A stretch of 64,000 bases of DNA, from NCBI RefSeq assembly GCF_019890635.1, contig NZ_JAIOAB010000004.1, positions 1 through 64,000 of the forward strand. Direction: 5' to 3'. Below, piece by piece: positions 50,451-58,578 of the stretch. This stretch comes from Streptomyces sennicomposti. Lineage in GTDB: Bacteria; Actinomycetota; Actinomycetes; Streptomycetales; Streptomycetaceae. Each line of letters starts with the position of its first letter. Positions within the stretch are counted from its first letter, which is position 1. A program made the position numbers and the translations under genes. The notes below the pieces were generated by a model. The model worked only from the letters and a program-made list of their open reading frames with translations, was not told where the DNA came from and did not search any database.

Positions 50451-51758
50451 TCAACCGCAGTCGAGCAGACCCGCGGCGCGCTTGGCGTCGAGTATCCGGC
50501 GCACGCTGTTGTCGACCTTGGCCCGGAACGAGGCGTCCTGGCCCATCTTGGCCTGGAGGGCGCGGGTCATCGCCGGTACGGTGCTCGGCTGCACCGTGAG
50601 GATCATGTCCCCGCCCGCCGCGACGAAGTTCACGGCCCGCTGGGCGGGTGTGAAGGACCGCACGGCGACCGCGTTGCCGAGGTCGTCCGAGATGACCACG
50701 CCCTTGAAGCCGAGCTGCCCGCGCAGCAGGTGGTCGACGACCGTCGGCGAGAAGGCCGCCAGATGCTTGGGGTCGATCTTGGTGTAGGTGGCCGACGAGA
50801 TCATCACGAAGGGCGCCCCGGCCTTCACCCCGGCCCGGAAGGGCGCGAGATCGGGGCTGTCGGCGGTCGTCACCGAGTCCACGACCCCGGCGGTGGTGTC
50901 GGTGTTTCCGATCACGTGCCCCAGCCCGGGGAAGTGCTTGAACGTGGTCAGCACGCCGGTCTGCGCGAAGCCGGCGGCGAAGGCGCCGGTGTGGGAGGTC
51001 ACGGTGGCCGGGGTGTGGCCGTACTCCCGCTGGAAGGAGCCGATGGGGATGTTGCGGGCGCCCAGGGAGGCGGGGACCACGTCGGCGACCGGAGCGAGAT
51101 TGAGATTCACCCCGGCGGACTTGAGCTCCTTGGCCCATCCGGCGGCCCGGGCGCGCAGGGTCGCGGTCGACCAGCTGCCCTGGGTCAGTCCGCTCGGCAT
51201 GGCCGAGAAGCCGGGGCCGTTGAGCACCTGCACCCGGCCGCCCTCCTGGTCGGTGGAGACGAGGAGGCCGACCTGACGTCCGTTCACCCGGTCCGCCTGG
51301 CCCCGGAAGCCGTCGACGGCCTTCCTGGTCGCCGCCGTGCCCGCGGTGCTGCGGCCGGTCAGCATGACGGACCCGACGTGGTTGTCGCGCAGAACGCGCA
51401 GCTGGGCCTGGTCGGGGTGGGCCGCGGAGACGCCGCCCATGACCAGCTGGCCGGCCCGCTGGGCGGTGGTCATACCGGACAGGTAGCGGTCGGTGCAGGT
51501 GGCGGTGGGCTTCGACGCGGCGGCGGTCGTGGTGGCCGGTGCGGCGTCGGCGCTCGTACGGCCCGGCGGCGCGCTGGTGGCGCCCGGTTCCTGTACGCCA
51601 TGGCTGGCAGCGGCGGATCGGGATGATGCGGCAGTCGCCCCGGGGCTGTCGGATGCGCCGCAGCCGGTGACGGCGAGCGCCAGAGTGATCAGTGAGACTC
51701 CGGTGCGCGCGGCGGTGCGACGGCGGTTCTTGGGCTGCTGCCGGACGCGTATCGTCAT
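50451..51758 (-). CDS. GH3 N-acetylglucosaminidase-like lipoprotein
   Basis: 435 residues. Signal with lipobox LAVTGC (Cys33), then about 60 residues of Ala/Ser/Thr-rich linker. The GH3 domain has KHFPGLGH, as in NagZ (KHFPGHG), and the nucleophile in VVISDDLGN (Asp358/359). The second conserved His of KHFPGHG is replaced by Leu here but a His follows. Outer-surface lipoprotein that likely removes GlcNAc from peptidoglycan fragments or chitin. GGGAGAAG precedes ATG 51758. Confidence 0.85.
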   Translation of the reverse strand: MTIRVRQQPKNRRRTAARTGVSLITLALAVTGCGASDSPGATAASSRSAAASHGVQEPGATSAPPGRTSADAAPATTTAAASKPTATCTDRYLSGMTTAQRAGQLVMGGVSAAHPDQAQLRVLRDNHVGSVMLTGRSTAGTAATRKAVDGFRGQADRVNGRQVGLLVSTDQEGGRVQVLNGPGFSAMPSGLTQGSWSTATLRARAAGWAKELKSAGVNLNLAPVADVVPASLGARNIPIGSFQREYGHTPATVTSHTGAFAAGFAQTGVLTTFKHFPGLGHVIGNTDTTAGVVDSVTTADSPDLAPFRAGVKAGAPFVMISSATYTKIDPKHLAAFSPTVVDHLLRGQLGFKGVVISDDLGNAVAVRSFTPAQRAVNFVAAGGDMILTVQPSTVPAMTRALQAKMGQDASFRAKVDNSVRRILDAKRAAGLLDCG

Positions 51759-51901
51759 GCTTCTTCTCCCGGCGTGGACGAGTCGAGCCGCTTCTGGCCG
51801 CGTGCTGCGAAGCCGCTTCCGTCACAGCCGGCCCGGCTTGGTACGTCCATCACACCGTACGTTGTCGGGCATTTGTTCGCCTCTCGGCTCCCGTCCGTCG
51901 G

Positions 51902-52324
51902 TCAGGCCAGGAAGCTCAGCCGCACCTTCCGGTCGGGGTTGTCTTTGTTGGTGTCGACCAGGCACACCGACTGCCAGGTGCCCAGTTCCAGACGGCCGCC
52001 GAGGACCGGGAGCGTGGCGTGCGGCGGGACGATGGCGGGCAGGACGTGGTCGCGGCCGTGGCCGGGGCTGGCGTGGCGGTGCTGCCAGCGGTCGTCCGCG
52101 GGCAGCAGGGTGTGCAGGGCGGCGAGGAGGTCGTCGTCGCTGCCGGAACCCGTCTCGATGATCGCGATCCCGGCGGTCGCGTGCGGCACGAACACGTTCA
52201 GCAGGCCGTCCCTGCCGTCGGCGGCCTCCCGCAGGAAGGCCTCGCAGTCGCGGGTCAGGTCGACGACCGTCTCCCGCGATCCGGACGCGATGTTCAGCAC
52301 TCGGGTGGTGAAGGCGTGTGACAT
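51902..52324 (-). CDS. YjbQ-family protein (UPF0047)
   Basis: 140 residues, the full length of the family. Motifs NVFVPHATAGIAIIET, HASPGHGRDHVLPAI and LGTWQSVCLVDTN are typical. The conserved His and Glu form a metal-binding cluster in solved structures; the family is annotated as secondary thiamine-phosphate synthase. ATG 52324 has AGGATGGGGG upstream. Single gene. Confidence 0.85.
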   Translation of the reverse strand: MSHAFTTRVLNIASGSRETVVDLTRDCEAFLREAADGRDGLLNVFVPHATAGIAIIETGSGSDDDLLAALHTLLPADDRWQHRHASPGHGRDHVLPAIVPPHATLPVLGGRLELGTWQSVCLVDTNKDNPDRKVRLSFLA

Positions 52325-52392
52325 GCCCCCATCCTCACCGATCGGCGGGGAAGATCCACGCCCGCGGCGCGGTTGACAGCCGCGTGGACGCT

Positions 52393-53529
52393 ATGAGCGA
52401 GGTCGGTGTGGGCGTGGGCGGCGGGCGCGAGGTCGATGCGCCTGTGGACGGCGGGCGCGAGGTCGGCGTGGTCGTCGTGGGGGCCGGGCAGGCCGGGCTG
52501 TCGAGCGCCTACCACCTGCGGCGCGCCGGTCTCCGGCCGGACCGCGACTTCGTCGTGCTCGACCACTCCCCCGGTGCGGGCGGCGCCTGGCAGTTCCGGT
52601 GGCCGTCGCTGACGTACGGCAAGGTGCACGGGATGCACTCGCTGCCGGGGATGGAACTGACGGACGCCGATCCCGCGCGGCCGTCGGCGGACGTGATCGC
52701 CGGGTACTTCGCCGAGTACGAACGCGCCTTCGATCTGCGGGTGCGGCGGCCGGTGGACGTGCGTGCCGTACGGGACGGGGCCGGCGGGCGGCTGCTCGTG
52801 GAGACCTCGGCCGGCGTGTGGTCGGCGCGGGCGCTGATCAACGCGACCGGCACCTGGGACCGGCCGTTCTGGCCACGCGTTCCCGGGCAGGAGACCTTCC
52901 GCGGGCGGCAACTGCACACGGCGCAGTACGCGGGGCCCGAGGAGTTCGCCGGGCAGCGGGTGGTCGTGGTCGGCGCAGGCGCGTCCGGCACCCAGCACCT
53001 GCTGGAACTCGCGCCGTACGCGGCGGCCACCACCTGGGTGACCAGGCGCCCGCCGGTCTTCCGCGAGGGACCGTTCGACGAGGAGGCGGGCCGGGCCGCG
53101 GTCGCCCTCGTGGACGAGCGGGTGCGCGGGGGGCTGCCGCCGAGGAGTGTCGTGTCGGTCACCGGGCTGCCGCTGAACGACGCGATCCGGCGCGGCGTGG
53201 CGGACGGCGTCCTGGACCGGCAGCCGATGCTCGACCGGATCACTCCGGACGGCGTGGCGTGGCGGGACGGACGGCGGGTCGCCGCCGACGTGATCCTCTG
53301 GGCGACCGGGTTCCGGGCCGCGCTCGGCCATCTGGCGCCGCTGGGCCTGCGCGAGCCGGGCGGCGGCATCCGCGTCGACGGCACGCGCGTGCTGGCCGAC
53401 CCCCGGGTCCACCTCGTGGGCTACGGCCCGTCGGCGAGCACGATCGGCGCGAACCGGGCCGGCCGCGCGGCCGTCCGCGACGTCCGCCGGCTGCTGGCCG
53501 AGGACCCGGCCGGCGCGGCGGCGGCCTGA
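52393..53529 (+). CDS. Flavin-containing monooxygenase-like oxidoreductase
   Basis: 378 residues from ATG 52393. FAD motif VVVGAGQAGLSSAYHL (about residues 28-43), NADP motif VVVVGAGASGTQHLLELA, and an ATG-type block LINATGTWDRPFWP; LWATGFR is the usual C-terminal signature of CzcO/FMO-type enzymes. Likely an NADPH-dependent oxygenase of unknown substrate. The N-terminal 25 residues are encoded by near-repeats (ggcgggcgcgaggtcg twice) and no ribosome site is seen, so the true start may be a GTG further in. Confidence 0.75.
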   Translation: MSEVGVGVGGGREVDAPVDGGREVGVVVVGAGQAGLSSAYHLRRAGLRPDRDFVVLDHSPGAGGAWQFRWPSLTYGKVHGMHSLPGMELTDADPARPSADVIAGYFAEYERAFDLRVRRPVDVRAVRDGAGGRLLVETSAGVWSARALINATGTWDRPFWPRVPGQETFRGRQLHTAQYAGPEEFAGQRVVVVGAGASGTQHLLELAPYAAATTWVTRRPPVFREGPFDEEAGRAAVALVDERVRGGLPPRSVVSVTGLPLNDAIRRGVADGVLDRQPMLDRITPDGVAWRDGRRVAADVILWATGFRAALGHLAPLGLREPGGGIRVDGTRVLADPRVHLVGYGPSASTIGANRAGRAAVRDVRRLLAEDPAGAAAA

Positions 53530-53567
53530 GCGCACCGGACCGGGGCGCGGGGCGGAACGCACGACCC

Positions 53568-53617
53568 GGGCCGCCGGTGTCCGGTCGCGGCCGGGCCGCC
53601 GGTGTCCGGTGGCGGCC
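53568..53617. repeat. Two tandem 25-base units in a convergent junction
   Basis: gggccgccggtgtccggt plus six bases, at 53568 and 53593. No gene between 53530 and 53760. Confidence 0.7.
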
Positions 53618-53760
53618 CGAGGCCACCAGGCCGAGGTGCGGAGGCCGGCGCACGGCTGAGGCGTCGGCATCCGGTGGCGGGCGGCCCTGGCCGCTCGGGG
53701 CCGTCGGCGTTCACCCGAGACGGCCGGTGGGCCGTCGCGAGGACTGGGGACTGCGGTGCG

Positions 53761-54642
53761 TCACTTCGACGGCTCGGGGCTGGGGGTCCGCTGTGCGGCC
53801 CGGCTCCGCTGTGCGGCCAGGCTCTGCTGCAGGGCGTTGAACTCGGCGACGTTGCGCTCGTGCTCGGCGTAGTCGGCGGTGAAGCGCGTGTCGCCGGGCT
53901 TGACGGTGACGAAGTACAGCCAGTCGCCCGGGGCCGGGTTGAGCGCGGCGTGCATCGCGTCCTCGCCAGGGTTGTCGATGGGGGTCGGCGGCAGGCCCAT
54001 CCGCTGGTAGGAGTTGTACGGACTGTCCAGCCGGGTGTCGGCCGCGGTCGTGCGGACGGTGGTGCGGCCCAGGGCGTAGTGCAGGGTGGAGTCCATCTGC
54101 AGCGGCATCCCGCGCTCCAGCCGGTTGAACACCACGCGCGCCACCTTCGCCATGTCCGCCTTCGTCGCGGACTCGGCCTGGACGATGCTCGCGACGGTGA
54201 CCGCCTGATAGAGGTTCATGTAGTCGCGTTGCGCGCCCGCCGCGACCGGCGCCGCGGAGAACTTCTTGTTGGCGGTGTCCACCATGGCGGCCAACAGCGA
54301 CTGCGGGGTCGCCTTGTCGTCGAGGGGATATGTCGCCGGGTAGAGGTAGCCCTCCGGGTTGCCCTCGGCGGTGTCGGGCAGCTTGAGGCCGGCCTTGGCC
54401 GCCGCCTGCTTGGTGCTGCCCGCGGGCAGGGCGAGGGCCTTGTCCACGGCGGCGTAGACCTGTCCGGCCCGCCAGCCCTCGGGGATGACGAGGGTGCGCG
54501 GGCGCGCGGGTTTGTCGCTGTCGAGGGTCAGCAGCGGCACCGCCACGGCGGTGCCGGCCAGGACGGCCCCGGACACGACGAGGGCCAGCCGGCCCCGGCG
54601 CGTCAGCTTGATGGTGTTCCGTGACGGAATGTTCGTCTGCAT
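53761..54642 (-). CDS. mltG: Short MltG-type endolytic transglycosylase
   Basis: 293 residues. One N-terminal membrane segment (about 19-40), a LysM-like lead-in (TLVIPEGWRAGQVYAAV), then the YceG domain: EGYLYPATYPL, ASIVQAESAT with catalytic Glu157, VFNRLERGMPLQMDSTLHYALG, YNSYQRMGLPPTPIDNPG. MltG cuts nascent glycan strands and sets their length. It is much shorter than the main Streptomyces copy, which has a long cytoplasmic N-terminus, so this is probably a second paralogue. It follows the ABC exporter gene after 43 bases. Confidence 0.85.
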   Translation of the reverse strand: MQTNIPSRNTIKLTRRGRLALVVSGAVLAGTAVAVPLLTLDSDKPARPRTLVIPEGWRAGQVYAAVDKALALPAGSTKQAAAKAGLKLPDTAEGNPEGYLYPATYPLDDKATPQSLLAAMVDTANKKFSAAPVAAGAQRDYMNLYQAVTVASIVQAESATKADMAKVARVVFNRLERGMPLQMDSTLHYALGRTTVRTTAADTRLDSPYNSYQRMGLPPTPIDNPGEDAMHAALNPAPGDWLYFVTVKPGDTRFTADYAEHERNVAEFNALQQSLAAQRSRAAQRTPSPEPSK

Positions 54643-54685
54643 GCGGGCACGGTAACTCCCATACGCTCATAAACCTGGCATATCG

Positions 54686-56488
54686 TCAGCTTGTCGGTTC
54701 CAGTTGGGCGTCCCGGCGGACCAGTGCCGCATAGCGCCCGTCGAGTTCCAGCAGTTCCTCGTGGGTGCCGCGTTCGGCCACCCGTCCGGAGTCCAGGACG
54801 ACGATCTGGTCGGCGCCGCGGACGGTGGAGAGCCGGTGGGCGATGGTGAGGGTGGTCCGGTCGGCCGACAACGCGTCGATGGCCTCCTGCACGGCCGCCT
54901 CCGTACGGGTGTCCAGGGCGCTGGTCGCCTCGTCGAGGAGGAGCACCGGCGGGTCACGCAGAATGGTCCGGGCGATTGCCAGGCGCTGCTTCTCACCACC
55001 GGAGAACCGGTGTCCGCGCTCGCCGACGACGGTGTCGTAGCCGTCGGGCAGCGCCGCGATGTGGTCGTGTATCTGGGCCGCCCGGGCGGCCGCCACCAGT
55101 TCCTCGTCGGTGGCGTCGGGCTTGGCGAAGCGCAGGTTCTCGGCGACCGAGGCGTGGAAGAGGTACGTCTCCTGGGAGACCACGCCGACCGCGCGGGCGA
55201 GGGTGTCGAAGTCCAGGTCGCGCACGTCGACCCCGTCGAGGGTGACCCGGCCGCCGGTCACGTCGTAGAGCCGGGGCACCAGGCAGCCGAGCGTGGACTT
55301 GCCGGCGCCGGTGGGGCCGACGACCGCGAGGCTGCTGCCGGCCGGGACGGTGATGTCGATGCCGTCCAGGATGGGGGCGCCCTTGCCGTCGTAGCGGAAG
55401 CTGACGTCCTCGAAGCGGATCTCGCCCTTGATCCTCTCCAGCCGGACGGGCTGTTCGCGCTCGGTGATGTCGATCGGCAGGTCGAGGTACTCGAAGATGC
55501 GCTGGAACAGGGCGAGCGAGGTCTGGATCTGCACCCCGGTCGACAGCAGGCTCACCGCGGGCCGGAACAGGCCCTGCTGGAGCGAGACGAAGGCGACGAT
55601 CGTGCCGATGGAGACCTCCGGGCCGCCGAACTGGAGGGCGATTCCCGCGGTCCAGTAGATGACGGCGGGCATGGCGGCCATCACGATGGTGATCACGGCC
55701 ATGCGCCAGCGCCCGGCCATGTTCGACCGCACCTCGAGGTCGACCAGGCCTTCGGACTCGGCGGCGAAGGACGCGGTCAGCGAGTCGGACCGGCCCATCG
55801 TGCGGCCGAGGAGAATGCCGCTGACGGAGAGCGACTCGGTGACGGTCGCCGCCATGGCGGCCATCTGCTTCTGCCGCTGGGTGGTGATCTTCTTGCGCTC
55901 GTTGCCGACGCGGCGGCTGATCCACACGAACACCGGGAGCAGGAGCAGCGAGACGACGGTCAGGCGCCAGTCGAGGGCGACCATCGCGACGATCGTGGCG
56001 ACCACGCTGGTCAGGTTGGAGACCAGCGAGGTGGCGGTGGAGGTGACGGTGGCCTGCATGCCGCCGATGTCGTTGGCGATGCGCGACTGCACCTCGCCGG
56101 TGCGGGTGCGGGTGAAGAAGGCGAGCGACATGCGCTGCAGCCGGCCGTAGACGGCGGTGCGCAGGTCGTGCATGACGCGCTGGCCGACGGTCGTGGAGAT
56201 CAGCGTCTGCAGGACGCCGAAGACGCTGGACAGGACGGCGCTGAGGATCATGCCCGCGGCGAGCAGGCTGAGCAGGCCGGTGCGGCCCTGCGGGATCGCG
56301 ACGTCGAGCGTCTCCCTGAGCAGGAAGGGCGTGGCGACGGAGACCAGCGAGGAGGCTCCGACGAGCAGGCCGACGACGGCGAGGCGGCTGCGGTAGGGGC
56401 GGAACAGCCTCAGGATGCGCCGGACCTGCCGCGGCTGCTCCTTCGCGTCGGCGGGCGGGGTCCAGGAAGGTTGACGGTCGGGGTGCAT
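54686..56488 (-). CDS. ABC exporter, fused membrane and ATPase domains
   Basis: 600 residues. Six helices within about residues 35-320, then a nucleotide-binding domain: Walker A GPTGAGKST (391-399), signature FSGGE (495-499), Walker B LLLDE (516-520) and AHRLST. All ATP motifs are intact, so it can work as a homodimer. Multidrug or lipid exporter of the MsbA type. TAGGAG lies close to ATG 56488. Divergent from a MarR regulator with an operator between them, so likely drug-induced. Confidence 0.9.
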   Translation of the reverse strand: MHPDRQPSWTPPADAKEQPRQVRRILRLFRPYRSRLAVVGLLVGASSLVSVATPFLLRETLDVAIPQGRTGLLSLLAAGMILSAVLSSVFGVLQTLISTTVGQRVMHDLRTAVYGRLQRMSLAFFTRTRTGEVQSRIANDIGGMQATVTSTATSLVSNLTSVVATIVAMVALDWRLTVVSLLLLPVFVWISRRVGNERKKITTQRQKQMAAMAATVTESLSVSGILLGRTMGRSDSLTASFAAESEGLVDLEVRSNMAGRWRMAVITIVMAAMPAVIYWTAGIALQFGGPEVSIGTIVAFVSLQQGLFRPAVSLLSTGVQIQTSLALFQRIFEYLDLPIDITEREQPVRLERIKGEIRFEDVSFRYDGKGAPILDGIDITVPAGSSLAVVGPTGAGKSTLGCLVPRLYDVTGGRVTLDGVDVRDLDFDTLARAVGVVSQETYLFHASVAENLRFAKPDATDEELVAAARAAQIHDHIAALPDGYDTVVGERGHRFSGGEKQRLAIARTILRDPPVLLLDEATSALDTRTEAAVQEAIDALSADRTTLTIAHRLSTVRGADQIVVLDSGRVAERGTHEELLELDGRYAALVRRDAQLEPTS

Positions 56489-56554
56489 GGGCTCCTACGA
56501 GGGGTGCGGGCGCCGTCCGGACAGCGCGGACGACGATGATTCACGGACTCTAGC

Positions 56555-56579
56555 TCATTGTTACCTATGCTCACAATGA
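56555..56579. promoter_or_regulatory. Operator between ABC exporter and MarR gene
   Basis: tcattgt (56555-56561) and acaatga (56573-56579) are perfect arms with 11 bases between, and TATGCT (56566-56571) lies inside. The region is the only AT-rich part of the junction and fits a MarR-type site. Confidence 0.6.
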
Positions 56580-56603
56580 ACATGGTCCTGATATTGTTCC
56601 CGC

Positions 56604-57059
56604 ATGAGCGACCCCGACGCCGACGGCCTCCTCGCCGAGCAGCTGCTCCGGCTCACCCGCCGGCTGCACCGCATCCAGAAGCGCCATCTGGAGGAGCACG
56701 CCCTGGGCATCACGCCGGCGCAGTCCCGGCTGCTGCGCACGCTGGCGCACTTCGGCGAGCCGCCGCGCATGGCGGATCTCGCCGAGGCCCTGGAGGTCGT
56801 GCCCCGCGCGGTCACGACACTGGTGGACGCCCTGGAGGCGGGCGGCAAGGTGCGCCGGGTCCCCGACCCGGCCAGCCGGCGGGTGATCCGCGTCGAACTC
56901 ACCGACGACGGCCGCGGCGCACTGCGCCGGCTGCGCGGCGCCCGCCGGGCCGCCGCGGAGGAGATCCTGGCGCCTCTGACGGCCGAGCAGCGCGAGGCGC
57001 TCGGCGGACTCCTGGACACACTGGTGGGTACGGAGCCCGCACGGGAGCGTCGCTGCTGA
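56604..57059 (+). CDS. MarR-family regulator
   Basis: 151 residues. Winged helix: LGITPAQSRLLRTLAHFGEPPRMADLAEALEVVPRAVTTLVDALEAGGKVRRVPDPASRRVIRVELTDDG. Dimerisation helices at both ends. ATG 56604; TATTGT ends six bases upstream with no ribosome site. Divergent from the ABC exporter, its probable target. Confidence 0.85.
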   Translation: MSDPDADGLLAEQLLRLTRRLHRIQKRHLEEHALGITPAQSRLLRTLAHFGEPPRMADLAEALEVVPRAVTTLVDALEAGGKVRRVPDPASRRVIRVELTDDGRGALRRLRGARRAAAEEILAPLTAEQREALGGLLDTLVGTEPARERRC

Positions 57060-57338
57060 TCGCGGTGCTCGCGGGGCCGGGCCCCTGAGCCGCGGTGGCC
57101 GCGCGGGCCTCACTGCCGAGTCATAGCGCCTGCGGGGGCGTCACCGCTGAGTCACGCCCCTCGGTTCGGGCCACGCCGCTGAATCATGGCCGTCGGTTCG
57201 GGCCGCGCGGCCGAGTCACGGCTGCCGGCCCGTGCCTCGCCGCTGAGTCACGGGGGCGGGAAGGCGGGCGGTGCGGGACTCGGCTCCCGCGTCACGGCCG
57301 TCCGTGCCGGGAGCGCCGCCCGGTTCGCGCCCGGGAGG
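57060..57338. repeat. Degenerate GCTGAGTCACG repeats between convergent genes
   Basis: Five copies of a block like gccgctgagtcacg occur near 57110, 57140, 57178, 57209 and 57240, spaced 30-38 bases. ctcggttcgggcc also recurs. No gene. Confidence 0.6.
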
Positions 57339-58094
57339 TCATGCCCGGAGGTTGACCTTGTCCCCCATCACCACCACGGGCTTGTCCTTGGGGTTCAGCG
57401 TGCGCAGCAGGTACTCCATCGCCGTCTCCGGAACGCTGACGCAGCCCAACGTGCCGTCGCCGTGGTCCAGATGCAGCCAGATGCCGCCGCCCTTGCTCTG
57501 CCCGAGGGGCCGGGTCGGGTCGTCGGGACGGGTGCCCCGCAGCCGGTTGTAGTCGATGGCGATCACGTAGTCGAAGTCGTGCCAGTGCGCCTCGTCCCAG
57601 TAGTACGGGGAGGCGAAGGCGTCCTCGTCCTGGGTGTACGGCAGCCGGGTGCCCGGGTCGTCGAGAATGCCGCCGGCGTCGGAGAGCGTGTACACGCCGA
57701 CCGGGCTGCGCTCGTCGCCCTCGTGATGGTCGGTGGTCCAGCCGCGCTTGCCGTTGTGCGCGGGCCAGCTGCCGCTGCGCTGCCATGTCGTTCCCCGCTT
57801 CTCGTAGAGGACGAGCGTCGAGTCCGGGGAGTTCTCGCCGTCGCCGTAGACCGTCACGATCTGACGGGTGTCCGCCGGGATGCGCTGCCACAGCCGGTCA
57901 CCGACACCGGGGACGTGGACCGGCTTCACGGTCGGACTCGGACTGGGTCGGGCGGTTCCCGAAGGACCGCCGGGTCTGGGCAGTTCCCGGTGCCGGACCT
58001 CTGCCCGCGTGTCACCGCACGCGGCCAGCGCCGTCAGAAGGAAACCGCAGGCCGCCACCGCGGCTGTCGCACGCCTTACACCACCTTTTCGCAT
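57339..58094 (-). CDS. L,D-transpeptidase-type lipoprotein (YkuD/ErfK)
   Basis: 251 residues. Lipobox LAAC (Cys26), then a Pro/Ser-rich linker. Catalytic block HLDHGDGTLGCVSVP with His211 and Cys218, the HxxxxxxxC pattern of L,D-transpeptidases; GVYTLSDAGG precedes it. It would make 3-3 crosslinks or attach proteins to peptidoglycan on the outer face of the membrane. Start ATG 58094. AT-rich sequence upstream (58130-58190) likely holds its promoter. Confidence 0.8.
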   Translation of the reverse strand: MRKGGVRRATAAVAACGFLLTALAACGDTRAEVRHRELPRPGGPSGTARPSPSPTVKPVHVPGVGDRLWQRIPADTRQIVTVYGDGENSPDSTLVLYEKRGTTWQRSGSWPAHNGKRGWTTDHHEGDERSPVGVYTLSDAGGILDDPGTRLPYTQDEDAFASPYYWDEAHWHDFDYVIAIDYNRLRGTRPDDPTRPLGQSKGGGIWLHLDHGDGTLGCVSVPETAMEYLLRTLNPKDKPVVVMGDKVNLRA

Positions 58095-58578
58095 GACCCC
58101 ATGGTGGACACGCCGGACTCGGGTGATCTAGTCGAGATTGGACCAAATAGCCTTATCCGCTGCTTTTTGACTCTTTTGAAGTATGTCGTTCAGGCACTGA
58201 GGAGGGCTCACCTGCTAGGCGTGCCCACCGGACGGGAGGGCGCTCCGGCGCGGGCGCGTACTGCGGCGCAGGGGTGTGCGGGGCGCGGGCGGCACGTGCG
58301 CCGGCGCGGGTCGGCGACCACACCTGACGCCCCGTTCGAGCAGGGGCGTCCTGCGGGCCCGGGCAGGGCTGTCTCGCAGGTCCGGGCAGGGACGCCGTGC
58401 GGGTCCGGGCAGGGGGCGCCGTGCGGGGGCGGGCACGAGCGCCGCATGGCCGGCCCGGGTCCCTCGGCCCGGAAAACCGCTTGCTTTCCGCGACTGTGCG
58501 AAGCGAGGCTGTCACGGCTTGCCGCCGCCTTCTGCGGCCCGGCCCCCTTCCGCCCCTGACACGAGCCACTGGGACGTC
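58095..58578. other. Divergent intergenic region, L,D-transpeptidase / ABC exporter
   Basis: 484 bases. 58130-58190 is AT-rich by the standard of this genome and should hold promoters; TTGACT at 58166-58171 is one -35 candidate on the plus strand. From about 58340 to 58430 there are three imperfect copies of a unit like ggtccgggcagggacgccgtgc. No gene supported. Confidence 0.4.
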
